Origin: DTWD01 sp963662965
GTDB taxonomy: Bacteria; Acidobacteriota; Vicinamibacteria; Vicinamibacterales; UBA8438
Length of the DNA stretch: 64,000 bases
Direction: 5' to 3'
Assembly (NCBI GenBank): GCA_963662965.1
Contig: OY759970.1
Span: 4,836,001 to 4,900,000, forward strand
A program made the position numbers and the translations under genes. The notes under the pieces were generated by a model. The model made no database searches. It was not told the origin of the DNA and was given only the letters and a program-made list of their open reading frames with translations. Each line of letters opens with the position of its first letter. Position 1 is the stretch's first letter. Positions 34,993 through 43,628 of the stretch are shown piece after piece.

Positions 34993-35525
34993 GTCTCACA
35001 CATCGTGTAGACGCCAGACCGGGAATAGCCCGCGTTCAAGAGACCTGTCAGCTTGTGCGCGTCTTCCTTGTTTCCCTTAAAGACCCGATCAGTTTCATCG
35101 AGGAGAAGTGTGGGTTGAACCCGTTCAACCTTCCGCACCAGTGCCGCCACAGTCGTCGCACTGCACAACCACGATTTCGCAACCAGAAGGTTGAGAACTT
35201 CGAGCACTCGCGTCTTTACGGAACGCGGCGTCGGGCTCGTGACGGTCAAGTAGGGGGTGTGATACGCAGCCTCGATGGCATAGGTGTGAACGACGTACAA
35301 CGCGAGCGTGACGAGTTGCGCCTCGTCTAAAACAAGGTACCGGTGAAACGCGGCTTTGATCTCGTCAAGTAGGCGGCTCAGCCTCACGCCCTTGTCGAGA
35401 GAGGAGTCGTCCTGCTCAGTTGGCAACGGGTCGGAGTCCCACCGAATCGCACTTGCTGGGGGAGCGATACACGTGGGCTCATCGCGTTTGTTTCGTTTGC
35501 TCATTGGACATTGCGCCTATCGACA

Positions 35526-35738
35526 TCACGCCAGCACGTCTGGTTCCATACGTGCCGCGACTCTTTGGGCGATCCAGTCTTTCAGTTCGTCAACAGGTAC
35601 GCGTACAGAGCCTCCGATCCGAATCGATGGAAGGTCTCCTGACGCAATGAGGGCGTATATCTTGCTTCGGCCGACCCCAATGGCTTCAGCGGCTTCGTCT
35701 GGTCGAAGTAGCAGCCGACTATCAGTTGGTATTGTCAT
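35526..35738 (-). CDS. AlpA-family regulator of element B
   Basis: 70 residues. Essentially one winged-helix domain: RLLLRPDEAAEAIGVGRSKI, then IASGDLPSIRIGGSVRVPVD and ELKDWIAQR. AlpA proteins regulate or assist excision by the neighbouring integrase. It is transcribed divergently from the zinc-finger gene across an AT-rich intergenic dyad, and the DUF3631 gene follows in the same direction after about 20 bp. It resembles the element A AlpA in position and fold but not closely in sequence. Confidence 0.88.
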   Translation of the reverse strand: MTIPTDSRLLLRPDEAAEAIGVGRSKIYALIASGDLPSIRIGGSVRVPVDELKDWIAQRVAARMEPDVLA

Positions 35739-35784
35739 GAGTCCCTTCCAGCCAGTTTGTTTGGTATTGATCTGTGCTGTTGTT

Positions 35785-35810
35785 CAACGTATATTATATT
35801 TTGTACGTTG
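35785..35810. promoter_or_regulatory. Dyad in the AT-rich intergenic region, candidate operator
   Basis: CAACGTA and TACGTTG flank 12 bp of AT-rich sequence containing TATTATATT. It lies between the divergent alpA and zinc-finger genes, where an AlpA-type or integrase regulator could act. AT content is far above the surroundings. Confidence 0.5.
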
Positions 35811-35908
35811 GACTACAACCAAGCAATTACACGGTCCAACAGTCATCTTTTCTTTCTAACGACGAACGTTTGTTTTGTGGAGCCAATCCGTTGAGCAAGA
35901 AGAACGAA

Positions 35909-36631
35909 ATGGAAACCAATCGTCGGCAAGTGGCATTGCTGAACTGGTTATTTGAGTTCCAAGAACTCGACGTGCAGAGCTTTCGGGTCCGGGACTGGAA
36001 GAAAGCTCAGAACGAGCTGAAGGAACTCGTTGTCGTCGAGTGCGTCTGTGCTGGAAAGCTGTACCCGGACTATTGGGTCACTGAGAGTACTCGTGGTCAG
36101 TATGGGTTTGTCGAGGAGCGCCATGACGAATCCAAGTTCAGTCGGAAGCTGCGGGCACCTACCCAGCCAGAGGTTCGCAAGGTGCATCAGTGGCTACGGG
36201 ACGTTCTGGAAACTACCCGTCCCTCAAGCGTGAGACAGGAAGATCTGCGACTCCCTCACATTGGCTATCCTTCGATTCCCTCAAGGCCCCGACGCTACTT
36301 CAAGGGTGACGATTTCACCGTCGTGCAGGCTGTGGCCCCGGAGGATCTCTACCATGAGTCGATATGCGAGTTGTTGAAGCAATTCGGGTCCAGGATTGCT
36401 CGCTGCGAAGCGGAGACCTGCTCCAAGCTGTTCATTCGTATACGTCGCCAGCGCTATTGTTCGGAGTCCTGTTCACAGCAGGTGCGCTCGAAGGTGTGGT
36501 ATGCGCGGCACAAGGAGGACAAGAGGAGGAAGAGCCGGGAGGCGTACAAGAAGCAGGTAGAACAGAAGTACCCCGGTAGCAGAGTGCGCGTTGGGCGGCC
36601 TAGGTCGAAGAAGCGAGACTCAAAATCCTGA
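35909..36631 (+). CDS. CGNR-like zinc-finger protein of element B
   Basis: About 240 residues from the ATG at 35909 (METNRRQVALLNWLFEFQE). The C-terminal third has a zinc-finger pattern as in CGNR proteins: RCEAETCSKLFIRIRRQRYC, then SESC, followed by a basic tail RHKEDKRRKSREAYKKQVEQ. The N-terminal part is unrecognised. CGNR proteins are usually regulators. Here the gene sits between alpA and int and ends 21 bp before int, so it may control integration. The frame is open upstream to 35774 across the AT-rich region, but that part looks non-coding. Confidence 0.6.
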   Translation: METNRRQVALLNWLFEFQELDVQSFRVRDWKKAQNELKELVVVECVCAGKLYPDYWVTESTRGQYGFVEERHDESKFSRKLRAPTQPEVRKVHQWLRDVLETTRPSSVRQEDLRLPHIGYPSIPSRPRRYFKGDDFTVVQAVAPEDLYHESICELLKQFGSRIARCEAETCSKLFIRIRRQRYCSESCSQQVRSKVWYARHKEDKRRKSREAYKKQVEQKYPGSRVRVGRPRSKKRDSKS

Positions 36632-36652
36632 AGGGTTGAAAGGAGTAGGTCG

Positions 36653-37795
36653 ATGTCGAAGCACAGACGTGGACGCGGTGAAGGCAGCATCTACAAACGG
36701 TCGGACGGCCGCTGGGCGGGCGCGGTTACTGTCGGCTATCGAAACGGCACGCAACACCGAAAAACGATCTACGGCCGAACGCGGAAGCAAGTACAGGAGC
36801 GCATACACGCAGCACTACAGCACCAAGCCCAAGGCATCCCACTGCCCGGTGAGCGTCAAATCGTCCGTGACTACCTAACGCAGTGGCTCAGCGATGTGGT
36901 GAAGTCGCGAGTTCGGGCACGCACCTATGAGAGCTACGACAGCACGGTTCGGTTACATATCCAGCCATACCTCGGCCGCGTGTCGCTCGCAAAACTGACG
37001 CCACAACGCGTCCAAACGTGGCTTAACGATTTAGCGGCGGCTGGGGCATCCCCTCGAACGTGCCAGTACGCACGGGTAGTATTGAGGACGGCCCTCAATC
37101 AAGCGCTGAAGTGGAATCTAGTGGTCCGCAATGCCGCTGCATTAGCAAACCCTCCCCGCGTGGTCACACGGGAAATAACGCCACTCGATCCCAAACAAGC
37201 ACAACGACTACTCAAGCACTGCACCATTCACCGACTCGGGTGTCTCTTTACGATTGCACTCTCGCTCGGTTTACGTCTTGGTGAAGCACTCGGGCTTCGA
37301 TGGCCTGACGTTGATCTGCAACAGGGACGGCTCCACATCCGCCGTACTCTTCAGCGTGCTAAAGGGGATCTCGTATTCGGGGAACTCAAGACAGCCCGTG
37401 CCTACCGAACCCTCTCTCTCCCGAACGTTGCGATATCCACCCTTACCAGCCATCGAGTCCGTCAACTCGAACAACGATTGGCCGCAGGGTCCCGGTGGTC
37501 TGAAGAGGATCTCGTCTTCACGAATCGGAAGGGTAAGCCGTTGGATCGGGCGAACGTGCGCAAACAGTTTCACCGGCTCCTGGAATCAGCCAATTTACCC
37601 AAAGTCCGAATTCACGATCTCCGACACACTGCTGCCACTTTGCTGTTGTTGCAAGGTGTGAACCCGAGAACCGTTATGGAGTTGCTCGGCCACTCTGACG
37701 TAACGATGACCCTGAACACCTACAGCCATGTCCTTGTCAGTCTCAAAGAAGACGCTGCGCGCCGCATGGATACCGCACTGGCGGCCAATTCATAG
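36653..37795 (+). CDS. int: Tyrosine recombinase integrase of element B
   Basis: 380 residues. The N-terminal AP2-like arm-binding region (GEGSIYKRSDGRWAGAVTVG) is followed by the SAM-like core-binding domain (DYLTQWLSDVVKSRVRARTY) and the catalytic domain with R in LGLRLGEALGLRW, K in GELKTARAYRTL, HxxR in IHDLRHTAATLLL and H with Tyr in LLGHSDVTMTLNTYSH. The ATG follows GAAAGGAG by seven bases. It is the typical phage/island integrase, placed next to the att site in tRNA-Pro. All catalytic residues are present, so it may still be active. Confidence 0.95.
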   Translation: MSKHRRGRGEGSIYKRSDGRWAGAVTVGYRNGTQHRKTIYGRTRKQVQERIHAALQHQAQGIPLPGERQIVRDYLTQWLSDVVKSRVRARTYESYDSTVRLHIQPYLGRVSLAKLTPQRVQTWLNDLAAAGASPRTCQYARVVLRTALNQALKWNLVVRNAAALANPPRVVTREITPLDPKQAQRLLKHCTIHRLGCLFTIALSLGLRLGEALGLRWPDVDLQQGRLHIRRTLQRAKGDLVFGELKTARAYRTLSLPNVAISTLTSHRVRQLEQRLAAGSRWSEEDLVFTNRKGKPLDRANVRKQFHRLLESANLPKVRIHDLRHTAATLLLLQGVNPRTVMELLGHSDVTMTLNTYSHVLVSLKEDAARRMDTALAANS

Positions 37796-37799
37796 CCGT

Positions 37800-37821
37800 A
37801 AGCTGTCACTTAAGCTGTCAA
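37800..37821. repeat. Direct repeats at the right end of element B (arm-type candidates)
   Basis: AGCTGTCA twice with a 12-bp period, immediately after the integrase stop. It pairs with the repeat at 16171-16192. Confidence 0.55.
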
Positions 37822-37836
37822 ATGGGAGAAAAACAA

Positions 37837-37864
37837 AGGGCCAATCATCAGATTGGCCCTTTTC
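37837..37864 (+). terminator. Bidirectional hairpin terminator between int and tRNA-Pro
   Basis: AGGGCCAATC pairs with GATTGGCCCT over a 4-base loop, with TTTTCT on the plus strand and TTTGTTTTT on the minus strand. It can end both int and tRNA transcripts. Confidence 0.8.
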
Positions 37865-37875
37865 TATAGCAAAAA

Positions 37876-37921
37876 TGGTCGGGATGACTGGATTTGAACC
37901 AGCGACCCCCTGACCCCCAGT
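37876..37921 (-). repeat. att site (right copy) within tRNA-Pro
   Basis: The 46-bp stretch shared with 16022-16067. Integration here keeps the tRNA gene whole. Confidence 0.9.
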
Positions 37922-37952
37922 CAGGTGCGCTACCAAACTGCGCCACATCCCG
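37876..37952 (-). tRNA. tRNA-Pro (anticodon GGG)
   Basis: 77 nt on the minus strand including encoded CCA. The acceptor stem CGGGATG/CATCCCG is perfect. The anticodon arm is CCTGA-CTGGGGG-TCAGG, giving GGG. The T loop holds TTCAAAT (GGTTCAAATCC). Its 3' 46 bp serve as the integration site. Confidence 0.95.
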
Positions 37953-37992
37953 AAAACCTACTCACATACTGCTGGCCGCCCTTCATTCAGAC

Positions 37993-38505
37993 TCACGCAC
38001 CTCCGCGCTTGCGTTTGGACGCTCGCACCACCCGTGGTTTGCGGACCGCGCGCGGCTTCGTCGCTCCGCTAACGCCGGCCTTTTTTGGCAACGGCGGCGA
38101 CGCCGACGCCGCATCGAACAGGCCGACCCGCGGCTCTCCGTTGGTCGACAACAGTTCGAGAATCGAGCGAAGCCCCTTCTTGACCTCGACAATTCGCTCG
38201 CGCGCATCCTGCCCGAGCAGGTCGCCGATCGACGGCTCCCCCTCCACCGGTCCCGGGTCCTGTATCGCGCCGATCTTGCGACGAGCCGCGCCGAGCGTCA
38301 GCCCCTCCTCGTAGAGCAGGCGCTTGATCTCGAGCACCATCTCGACATCGGCTCGCCGATAGACACGACCGTCGCCTTTGGACGTCCCGAGTGCCGGAAA
38401 CTCCGTCTCCCACGACTTCAGCACGTAAGGCTGGACCTTGGCAATCGCGCAGACCTCGGCCGCCTTGAACAGCGACCGCTTTGGAATCTCGACCGTCGTA
38501 GCCAT
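37993..38505 (-). CDS. MerR-family regulator
   Basis: About 170 residues from the ATG giving MATTVEIPKRSLFKAAEVCA. The MerR winged helix is clear: IAKVQPYVLKSWETEFPALG, then GRVYRRADVEMVLEIKRLLY and EEGLTLGAARRKIG. Such short MerR-like proteins occur beside IHF/HU genes in several phyla. The C-terminal ~50 residues are basic and Pro/Ala-rich (KPRAVRKPRVVRASKRKRGG). The frame extends upstream to 38601 but the start chosen removes a poorly conserved-looking extension. It lies between the tRNA and der on the same strand. Confidence 0.8.
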   Translation of the reverse strand: MATTVEIPKRSLFKAAEVCAIAKVQPYVLKSWETEFPALGTSKGDGRVYRRADVEMVLEIKRLLYEEGLTLGAARRKIGAIQDPGPVEGEPSIGDLLGQDARERIVEVKKGLRSILELLSTNGEPRVGLFDAASASPPLPKKAGVSGATKPRAVRKPRVVRASKRKRGGA

Positions 38506-38560
38506 GCCGATGAGCGCTGAAGGCAAATCGGATCCGAGTATAGCAGCCCAGACTCGCCGC

Positions 38561-39985
38561 TCACCCGCGCCGGCCGCGCCGTGGCTGTTCTCGTCGCGCA
38601 CGTGTTTTCAGCCAGATCGGCGAACCTTCGAATCCGAACGCTCGCCGGAGCTGATTTCTCAAGAACCGTTGATACGAAAAGTGAAACCGGGTCGCGACGT
38701 TCGTGAAAAACACAAACGTCGGCGGTTTTGCCCCGACCTGCGTCGCGTAGAGAATCCTGACCTCGCGGCGACCGGGACTATGCGGGCGATGGCGAGCCGT
38801 CACGCGCGCGACCACACGATTGAGCTCCGACGTCGCGACGTGCGTGGCCCGGGCGTGGGCGACGTCGACCGCGCGTGCGATGACCTGTGCCGTGCGCTCT
38901 CCCGTCAGCGCCGATACGTGGAGGATCGGGGCGAAGTCGGCAAACTTCAAGCCGTCACGCAGATCGGCATCGAACGTCTTAACGTAGTCGGGTCCTCGCT
39001 CCTTCACGAGGTCCCATTTGTTCGCGACGATGATGATGCCGCAACCTGCTCGCTCCGCCTCGCCGGCGATCGCCGCGTCCCGCTTCGTCACCCCCGCCGC
39101 GGCGTCGACCAGCACGACCGCCACATCGGCCCGCTTGAGCGCTCGACGCGCCAGCAGGACACTGATCGACTCGATCTGACCCGACCGCGCCACCCTGCCG
39201 GGCTTTCGAATCCCGGCGGTATCGACGAGCCGGATGTGGCAGCCGTGCCAGACCACAACCGTGTCGATGGCATCACGGGTCGTGCCGGCCATCTCACTCA
39301 CCAGCACGCGGTCTTCCCGGGCTAAGCGATTGACGAGGGACGACTTTCCCACATTCGGACGCCCGACGATGGCCAGCCCGATTTCCCCACCGGTCGACGC
39401 GGCCTCGTCCGACTCGTCCTCGGCGTCGTGGGAGTCAGCGTCACGCCCCGGCGGGCGACTCGGGGGCCGTCGGCCCGGCAGCCGCGACACCACCTCATCA
39501 AGGAGGTCGCCCACGCCAAGTCCGTGCTCGGCCGCAATGGTGACTAGGGGCGAGACGGCCAGGCGATGAAACTCACCCGACCCGCGCCGCGCCTGATGGT
39601 CGTCCATCTTGTTCACCGCCAACACAATAGGGACGCCGACCAGTCTCGCGTGGCCCACCACTTCCTCATCGGCGGGAACCAGACCGTCCTTCCCGTCGAC
39701 CAGCACGACGAGCACTGACGCCGTTTCCATTTCGCGAAGACCCTGTTCGGAAACCACACCGTGCAGCGGGTCGGTGCTCGCTCCGAACAGACCCCCGGTA
39801 TCGACCAGCTCGAACTCGGTCCCGAGCCACTCGACAGGCTGCCGCATCACGTCGCGCGTCGTGCCGGCCACAGGCGTCACAATGGCCAGACGAGCGCCCG
39901 AGACGCGATTGAACAGGGTCGACTTCCCCACATTCGGGCGCCCGATCAGCACCACGCGGTTGTCGCGACCGCTCAGTTTTCCCAT
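38561..39985 (-). CDS. der: Ribosome-assembly GTPase Der (EngA)
   Basis: 474 residues with two tandem GTPase domains. Domain 1: VVLIGRPNVGKSTLFNRVSG, the G3 DTGG and NKMD. Domain 2: LAIVGRPNVGKSSLVNRLAR, DTAG and NKWD. A Ser/Asp/Glu-rich linker of about 30 residues lies between them. The C-terminal KH-like domain contains ILYATQVGAKPPTFVFFTN and RFLRNQLRRAFGFEGSPIWL. Der binds the 50S subunit during assembly and is essential in most bacteria. It is divergent from the HU/IHF gene. The length is usual for the family. Confidence 0.96.
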   Translation of the reverse strand: MGKLSGRDNRVVLIGRPNVGKSTLFNRVSGARLAIVTPVAGTTRDVMRQPVEWLGTEFELVDTGGLFGASTDPLHGVVSEQGLREMETASVLVVLVDGKDGLVPADEEVVGHARLVGVPIVLAVNKMDDHQARRGSGEFHRLAVSPLVTIAAEHGLGVGDLLDEVVSRLPGRRPPSRPPGRDADSHDAEDESDEAASTGGEIGLAIVGRPNVGKSSLVNRLAREDRVLVSEMAGTTRDAIDTVVVWHGCHIRLVDTAGIRKPGRVARSGQIESISVLLARRALKRADVAVVLVDAAAGVTKRDAAIAGEAERAGCGIIIVANKWDLVKERGPDYVKTFDADLRDGLKFADFAPILHVSALTGERTAQVIARAVDVAHARATHVATSELNRVVARVTARHRPHSPGRREVRILYATQVGAKPPTFVFFTNVATRFHFSYQRFLRNQLRRAFGFEGSPIWLKTRARREQPRRGRRG

Positions 39986-40018
39986 TCTTGAGCTAGCTCC
40001 GTTCGAGATACCGCCAAC

Positions 40019-40048
40019 TTGACAGCCGTAAATTGCCGTATCTATGAT
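40019..40048 (+). promoter_or_regulatory. Sigma-70-like promoter of the HU/IHF gene
   Basis: TTGACA at 40019-40024 and TATGAT at 40043-40048, separated by 18 bp. GAGGAG at 40062-40067 precedes the ATG at 40078. Confidence 0.65.
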
Positions 40049-40077
40049 GGTTACACATTTCGAGGAGCCTAGATACC

Positions 40078-40350
40078 ATGATCAAGGTCGACATCGTCAA
40101 CGAGGTGTCGAAAGCCGCGGACATCACGAAGGTGAAATCCGAAGTCGCCGTCGACGCGGTGTTCGATGCGATGCGCATGTCGATGCAACGGGGTGAGCGA
40201 ATCGAGCTCCGCGGATTCGGCGTTTTTCAGGTCAAGCCTCGTAAACGGGGTATCGGCCGTAATCCTCGAACCGGCAAGGAAGTCCGCATCCCGCCTGGCC
40301 GGACGATTCGCTTCAAACCCGGCAAAGACCTCCAGAATATCGGCTCCTAG
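40078..40350 (+). CDS. HU/IHF-family DNA-binding protein
   Basis: 90 residues. MIKVDIVNEVSKAADITKVK begins the HU/IHF helical dimer region. The DNA-binding arm holds GFGVFQVKPRKRGIGRNPRT followed by GKEVRIPPG with the intercalating proline. It bends DNA in the nucleoid, and IHF-like proteins also help tyrosine integrases. Whether it is HU or IHF-alpha cannot be fixed from this sequence. It has its own promoter and a strong ribosome-binding site. Confidence 0.93.
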   Translation: MIKVDIVNEVSKAADITKVKSEVAVDAVFDAMRMSMQRGERIELRGFGVFQVKPRKRGIGRNPRTGKEVRIPPGRTIRFKPGKDLQNIGS

Positions 40351-40364
40351 CCGACGCATCCGAC

Positions 40365-41348
40365 TTGCCGCTCGACCAGCCAGACCATACCGCTCGGCCG
40401 ACCGTGTCACCATGGTTGACGCCCCCCCCTGCCGAGCCACCGGTCTGGACGCCCCCGCGTCGCCCGGAACGCACCTGGCTGCATCTTCTGCTGTTCCTCG
40501 CCACCGTGGCCACGACGATGTTCTGGGGCAACCTGCACTACGCATCGTTCGCGTCAGATTTCACCCGGGAAACAACACCGGACTTCTCGTGGCTGCAGGG
40601 CGCGTGGTACAGCGCGACGATCCTGGCGATTCTCGGCATGCACGAGCTGGGGCACTACTACGCCTGCCGCTATTATCGGGTCGACGCATCCCCGCCGTAT
40701 TTCCTGCCGTTGCCGTTCTTTTTCGGCACAATGGGCGCGTTCATCCGCATCCGCCAGCCGATCCCGACGAAACCGGTTCTCTTCGATATCGGTGCGGCTG
40801 GCCCCATTGCCGGCTTCATCGTCGCCGTGCCGGCGTTGTTTATCGGTCTGTGGTTGTCGCGCGCCGTGGTGGTACCAGAACCGAGCGCCGACCTCATCAT
40901 TATCACGTTCGGAGAACCGCTCCTCTATCAGGCGGCGGAGTGGATGGTGTGGGGCGAGCTCCCACCCGGCCACGCGATCAGCCTGCACCCGATGGGCCTA
41001 GCCGCCTGGTTCGGACTGCTGGCGACCGCCCTCAATCTGTTTCCGATCGCGCAGCTCGACGGCGGACACATCTCCTACGCGACGCTCGGCTCGCGCTCGA
41101 CGATGGTGACGATTGGCAGCATCGTCGCCGCGGTTGGGCTCGCGTACTTCTCACGTGTCTATATCTTGTGGGCGCTGCTGCTGCTCGTCATGGTCGTGAT
41201 GTTGGGTCCGCGCCATCCGCACATGATGGACGACCACATCCCCCTCGACCGGACACGGCGCTGGATCGCGCTGGGTACGGCGGCGATCTTCGTCCTCTGC
41301 TTCACGCCGGCGCCGATGGAGTTCAGTGAGCTCATCGCCACGCCGTAG
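40365..41348 (+). CDS. Site-2 protease-family membrane metalloprotease (M50)
   Basis: 327 residues. HELGH (in ILGMHELGHYYACRYYRV) supplies two zinc ligands, and the later NLFPIAQLDGGH supplies the third as in M50 proteases. Six or so hydrophobic segments are seen, the first at residues ~38-58. The N-terminal ~35 residues are Pro-rich and cytosolic. These proteases cut membrane-spanning regulators, for example anti-sigma factors; the target here is unknown. The start is uncertain: TTG at 40365 or GTG at 40404, neither with a convincing ribosome-binding site. It ends 8 bp before the convergent priA. Confidence 0.88.
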   Translation: MPLDQPDHTARPTVSPWLTPPPAEPPVWTPPRRPERTWLHLLLFLATVATTMFWGNLHYASFASDFTRETTPDFSWLQGAWYSATILAILGMHELGHYYACRYYRVDASPPYFLPLPFFFGTMGAFIRIRQPIPTKPVLFDIGAAGPIAGFIVAVPALFIGLWLSRAVVVPEPSADLIIITFGEPLLYQAAEWMVWGELPPGHAISLHPMGLAAWFGLLATALNLFPIAQLDGGHISYATLGSRSTMVTIGSIVAAVGLAYFSRVYILWALLLLVMVVMLGPRHPHMMDDHIPLDRTRRWIALGTAAIFVLCFTPAPMEFSELIATP

Positions 41349-41356
41349 CGCGGCAC

Positions 41357-43621
41357 TCACATCATGTTCATCGGGTCGACGTCGATCGTCACCTTGCGAC
41401 GAAGCGGCGGTCGCGCGTCGAGCGCGGCCTTGAGTGCCTCGCGCATCGCGCGCCGGTTGGCGCCCTTGAGTAAGATTTGCGCCCGATGCTGACCGCGAAT
41501 CTTCGAGATCGGCGCTACGGCGGGACCGAGCACCTGACACGGCGTTGCGCCAGACTGGAGCAAGCGGGCCAAGTCGCGCGCATCTCCCATCGCCGCGTCG
41601 TAGGAACGGCCGCGGACGACCGCGTTCACCATCGAGAGGGTCGGTGGATACCTCAGATCGGTACGAAACCGTAGCTCCTCCTCGAAGAATGGCTCGTAGG
41701 CCTGCTGACAGGCGTAGCCGATGCTGTAATGCTCGGGATAGTACGACTGGATGATCGCCTGCCCGGGCCGCTCCCCCCGTCCCGCGCGGCCTGCGACCTG
41801 CGTGAGAAGCTGAAAGGTCCGCTCGCCGGCCCGAAAGTCGGCCACCGTCAGTCCCATATCGGCGGAGACGACCCCGACGAGCGTGACCTTGGGAAAGTCG
41901 TGCCCTTTCGCAATCATCTGCGTGCCGACGAGCACGTCGATCTCGCCGGCGCGGAACCGGGCCAGCAGTGACGCGCCCGCGCCACGTCGACGGGCGGTGT
42001 CGCGGTCGAGCCTGGCGATGGTCGCCGTCGGAAGCAACTCGGCGATCTCGCACTCAACGCGCTCCGTCCCAAATCCGACCGTCTCCAAGTAGGGGCCGGC
42101 GCAATGCGCGCACGTCCGCGGGCGGGCCGTCGAGTAGTTGCAGTAGTGACACCGCGCCCGGTCGGCCGTGCGGTGGAGCGTGAGCGCGACGCTACAGTTC
42201 GGACACTCGAGCGTGCGGCCGCACTGGCGACAGAGCATGGCAGTGGCGTAGCCACGACGATTCAGCAGGATGAGGGCTTGCTCGCCTCGCTCCAGCGTCG
42301 AGCCAAGCGCCGTGCGGAGCAGTCGACTCAGCACGACGTCGGGTCCCTCCGCGGCCAACTCCGCACGCATGTCGACAATCTTGACGTCCGGGAGCGGCCG
42401 CTGGTGTACCCGCTCGGCCATCACGACACATCGGTAGCGACCAGCGCGAGCGTGGTGGTAGCTCTCGAGCGACGGCGTCGCCGACCCGAGCACGACCAGT
42501 GCTCCCGCGCGCTGGGCGCGGATCGTGGCCACGCTGCGCGCGTGATACCGCGGAGTCTCCTCTTGCTTGTACGACCCGTCGTGCTCTTCGTCGACGATGA
42601 TCAGCCCAAGATCGGCGACCGGAGCAAAGACCGCCGAACGGGTGCCGACGACGACATCGATCTCACCGCGTCGGATGCGATGCCACTGGTCATGCCGCTC
42701 CCCATCGGACAGACCGCTGTGCTGGATGGCAACGCGGCGTCCGAACGTGGCGTGGAAGGCGGCAGCCACGGCCAGCGTCAGGGCGATTTCCGGCACGAGC
42801 ATGAGCACGCGGCGCCCACCCGCGCAGACCTCACGCGCGAGCCGCACGTAAACCTCCGTTTTCCCACTGCCGGTGACGCCGTGCAGGAGCGCGACATGGA
42901 ACACTCCCTCGGCGGCGAGTGCCGTCAGCTGTCCAAGCGCGTGCCGCTGCTCCGCCGTCGGTTGCCGGCCGGGGGCGGTGTCGGCCAGCACTCTGCGCGC
43001 CGCGGCGTCATGCGCGAACGGGTCGCGTTCGACGTCACGCGATCGAATCGACACCAACCCGCGAACCGCGAGTCGCGCCACCGCATCGGCGCCGATCCCC
43101 TCGGCGGCCAGCGCCGGGAGCGCCACCCCCGCCGCGGCGCCGAGCAACCGACCGAGCGCCGCCCGTTGCCGCGGCCCGAGGCCCTGCGGCGTCGCGCCGA
43201 CACACGCGTCTCGCCCAGCGTCCGTCAACTGCGCGACGCGGACGGTCTTGAACGCCGACCCGCCGCGTCGTCGAGACGCCGACATCGCCAGCGGCGGCAT
43301 CGCGGTCGCAATCGCCTCGCCTGGTCCACAGGCGTAGTAGTCGGCCACCCAGAGTGCAAGGTCGAGGACGTCGGCCGGGAGATACGGTTCGGGGTCAAGC
43401 GTCTCGACGAGCTCACGTAGCTTCTCTGGGGCCGCTGGCACGTCGCCCGCACGGTCAGCGCTCACCTCATCGGTGGAGACGACACAGCCCGTCACCACAC
43501 GTCGACCGAGCGGCACCACCACCCGGGCGCCGACCGGGGGAACGGCTTCATTGTCAGGTACGCGATAGGTCAGCGCGGGAAGAAACGGTACCGCAACGGC
43601 CACCAATACTCGCCGCGGCAC
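41357..43621 (-). CDS. priA: Primosomal replication-restart helicase PriA
   Basis: 754 residues. An N-terminal DNA-binding domain (MPRRVLVAVAVPFLPALTYR) precedes the SF2 helicase: Walker A in LLHGVTGSGKTEVYVRLARE, DEEH in LIIVDEEHDGSYKQEETPRY, GSATPS and the QVAGRAGRGERPGQAIIQ motif VI. Eight zinc-ligand cysteines are seen in LCRQCGRTLECPNCSVALTL and further in CHYCNY and CAHC. PriA reloads the replisome at stalled forks. It is the last gene of the minus-strand run and follows udg by 7 bp. Confidence 0.96.
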   Translation of the reverse strand: MPRRVLVAVAVPFLPALTYRVPDNEAVPPVGARVVVPLGRRVVTGCVVSTDEVSADRAGDVPAAPEKLRELVETLDPEPYLPADVLDLALWVADYYACGPGEAIATAMPPLAMSASRRRGGSAFKTVRVAQLTDAGRDACVGATPQGLGPRQRAALGRLLGAAAGVALPALAAEGIGADAVARLAVRGLVSIRSRDVERDPFAHDAAARRVLADTAPGRQPTAEQRHALGQLTALAAEGVFHVALLHGVTGSGKTEVYVRLAREVCAGGRRVLMLVPEIALTLAVAAAFHATFGRRVAIQHSGLSDGERHDQWHRIRRGEIDVVVGTRSAVFAPVADLGLIIVDEEHDGSYKQEETPRYHARSVATIRAQRAGALVVLGSATPSLESYHHARAGRYRCVVMAERVHQRPLPDVKIVDMRAELAAEGPDVVLSRLLRTALGSTLERGEQALILLNRRGYATAMLCRQCGRTLECPNCSVALTLHRTADRARCHYCNYSTARPRTCAHCAGPYLETVGFGTERVECEIAELLPTATIARLDRDTARRRGAGASLLARFRAGEIDVLVGTQMIAKGHDFPKVTLVGVVSADMGLTVADFRAGERTFQLLTQVAGRAGRGERPGQAIIQSYYPEHYSIGYACQQAYEPFFEEELRFRTDLRYPPTLSMVNAVVRGRSYDAAMGDARDLARLLQSGATPCQVLGPAVAPISKIRGQHRAQILLKGANRRAMREALKAALDARPPLRRKVTIDVDPMNMM

Positions 43622-43628
43622 TAGTGGT

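Larger units (their letters stand above)
31742..35504 (-). pseudogene. DUF3631-type replication protein, frameshifted by a tandem duplication and split by IS21
   Basis: From 35504 the frame reads MSKRNKRDEPTCIAPPASAI and on through FHRYLVLDEAQLVTLALYV, then QPTLLLDETDRVFKGNKED (Walker-B-like) and GVYTMCETRGSKIEEKDF. There a 31-bp tandem duplication shifts the frame. The shifted frame continues with KVLCGIGHDYLPDTLMSRSV and ends YEVVAGV where IS21 copy 2 begins. The tail QASNRQAPNEGGAGRLTL lies beyond the IS at 31,808-31,742. DUF3631 proteins are ATPase-like and accompany AlpA and integrase in islands. Removing one duplication unit restores the first join. The join across the IS is less certain because no target duplication was found. 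Confidence 0.75.
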
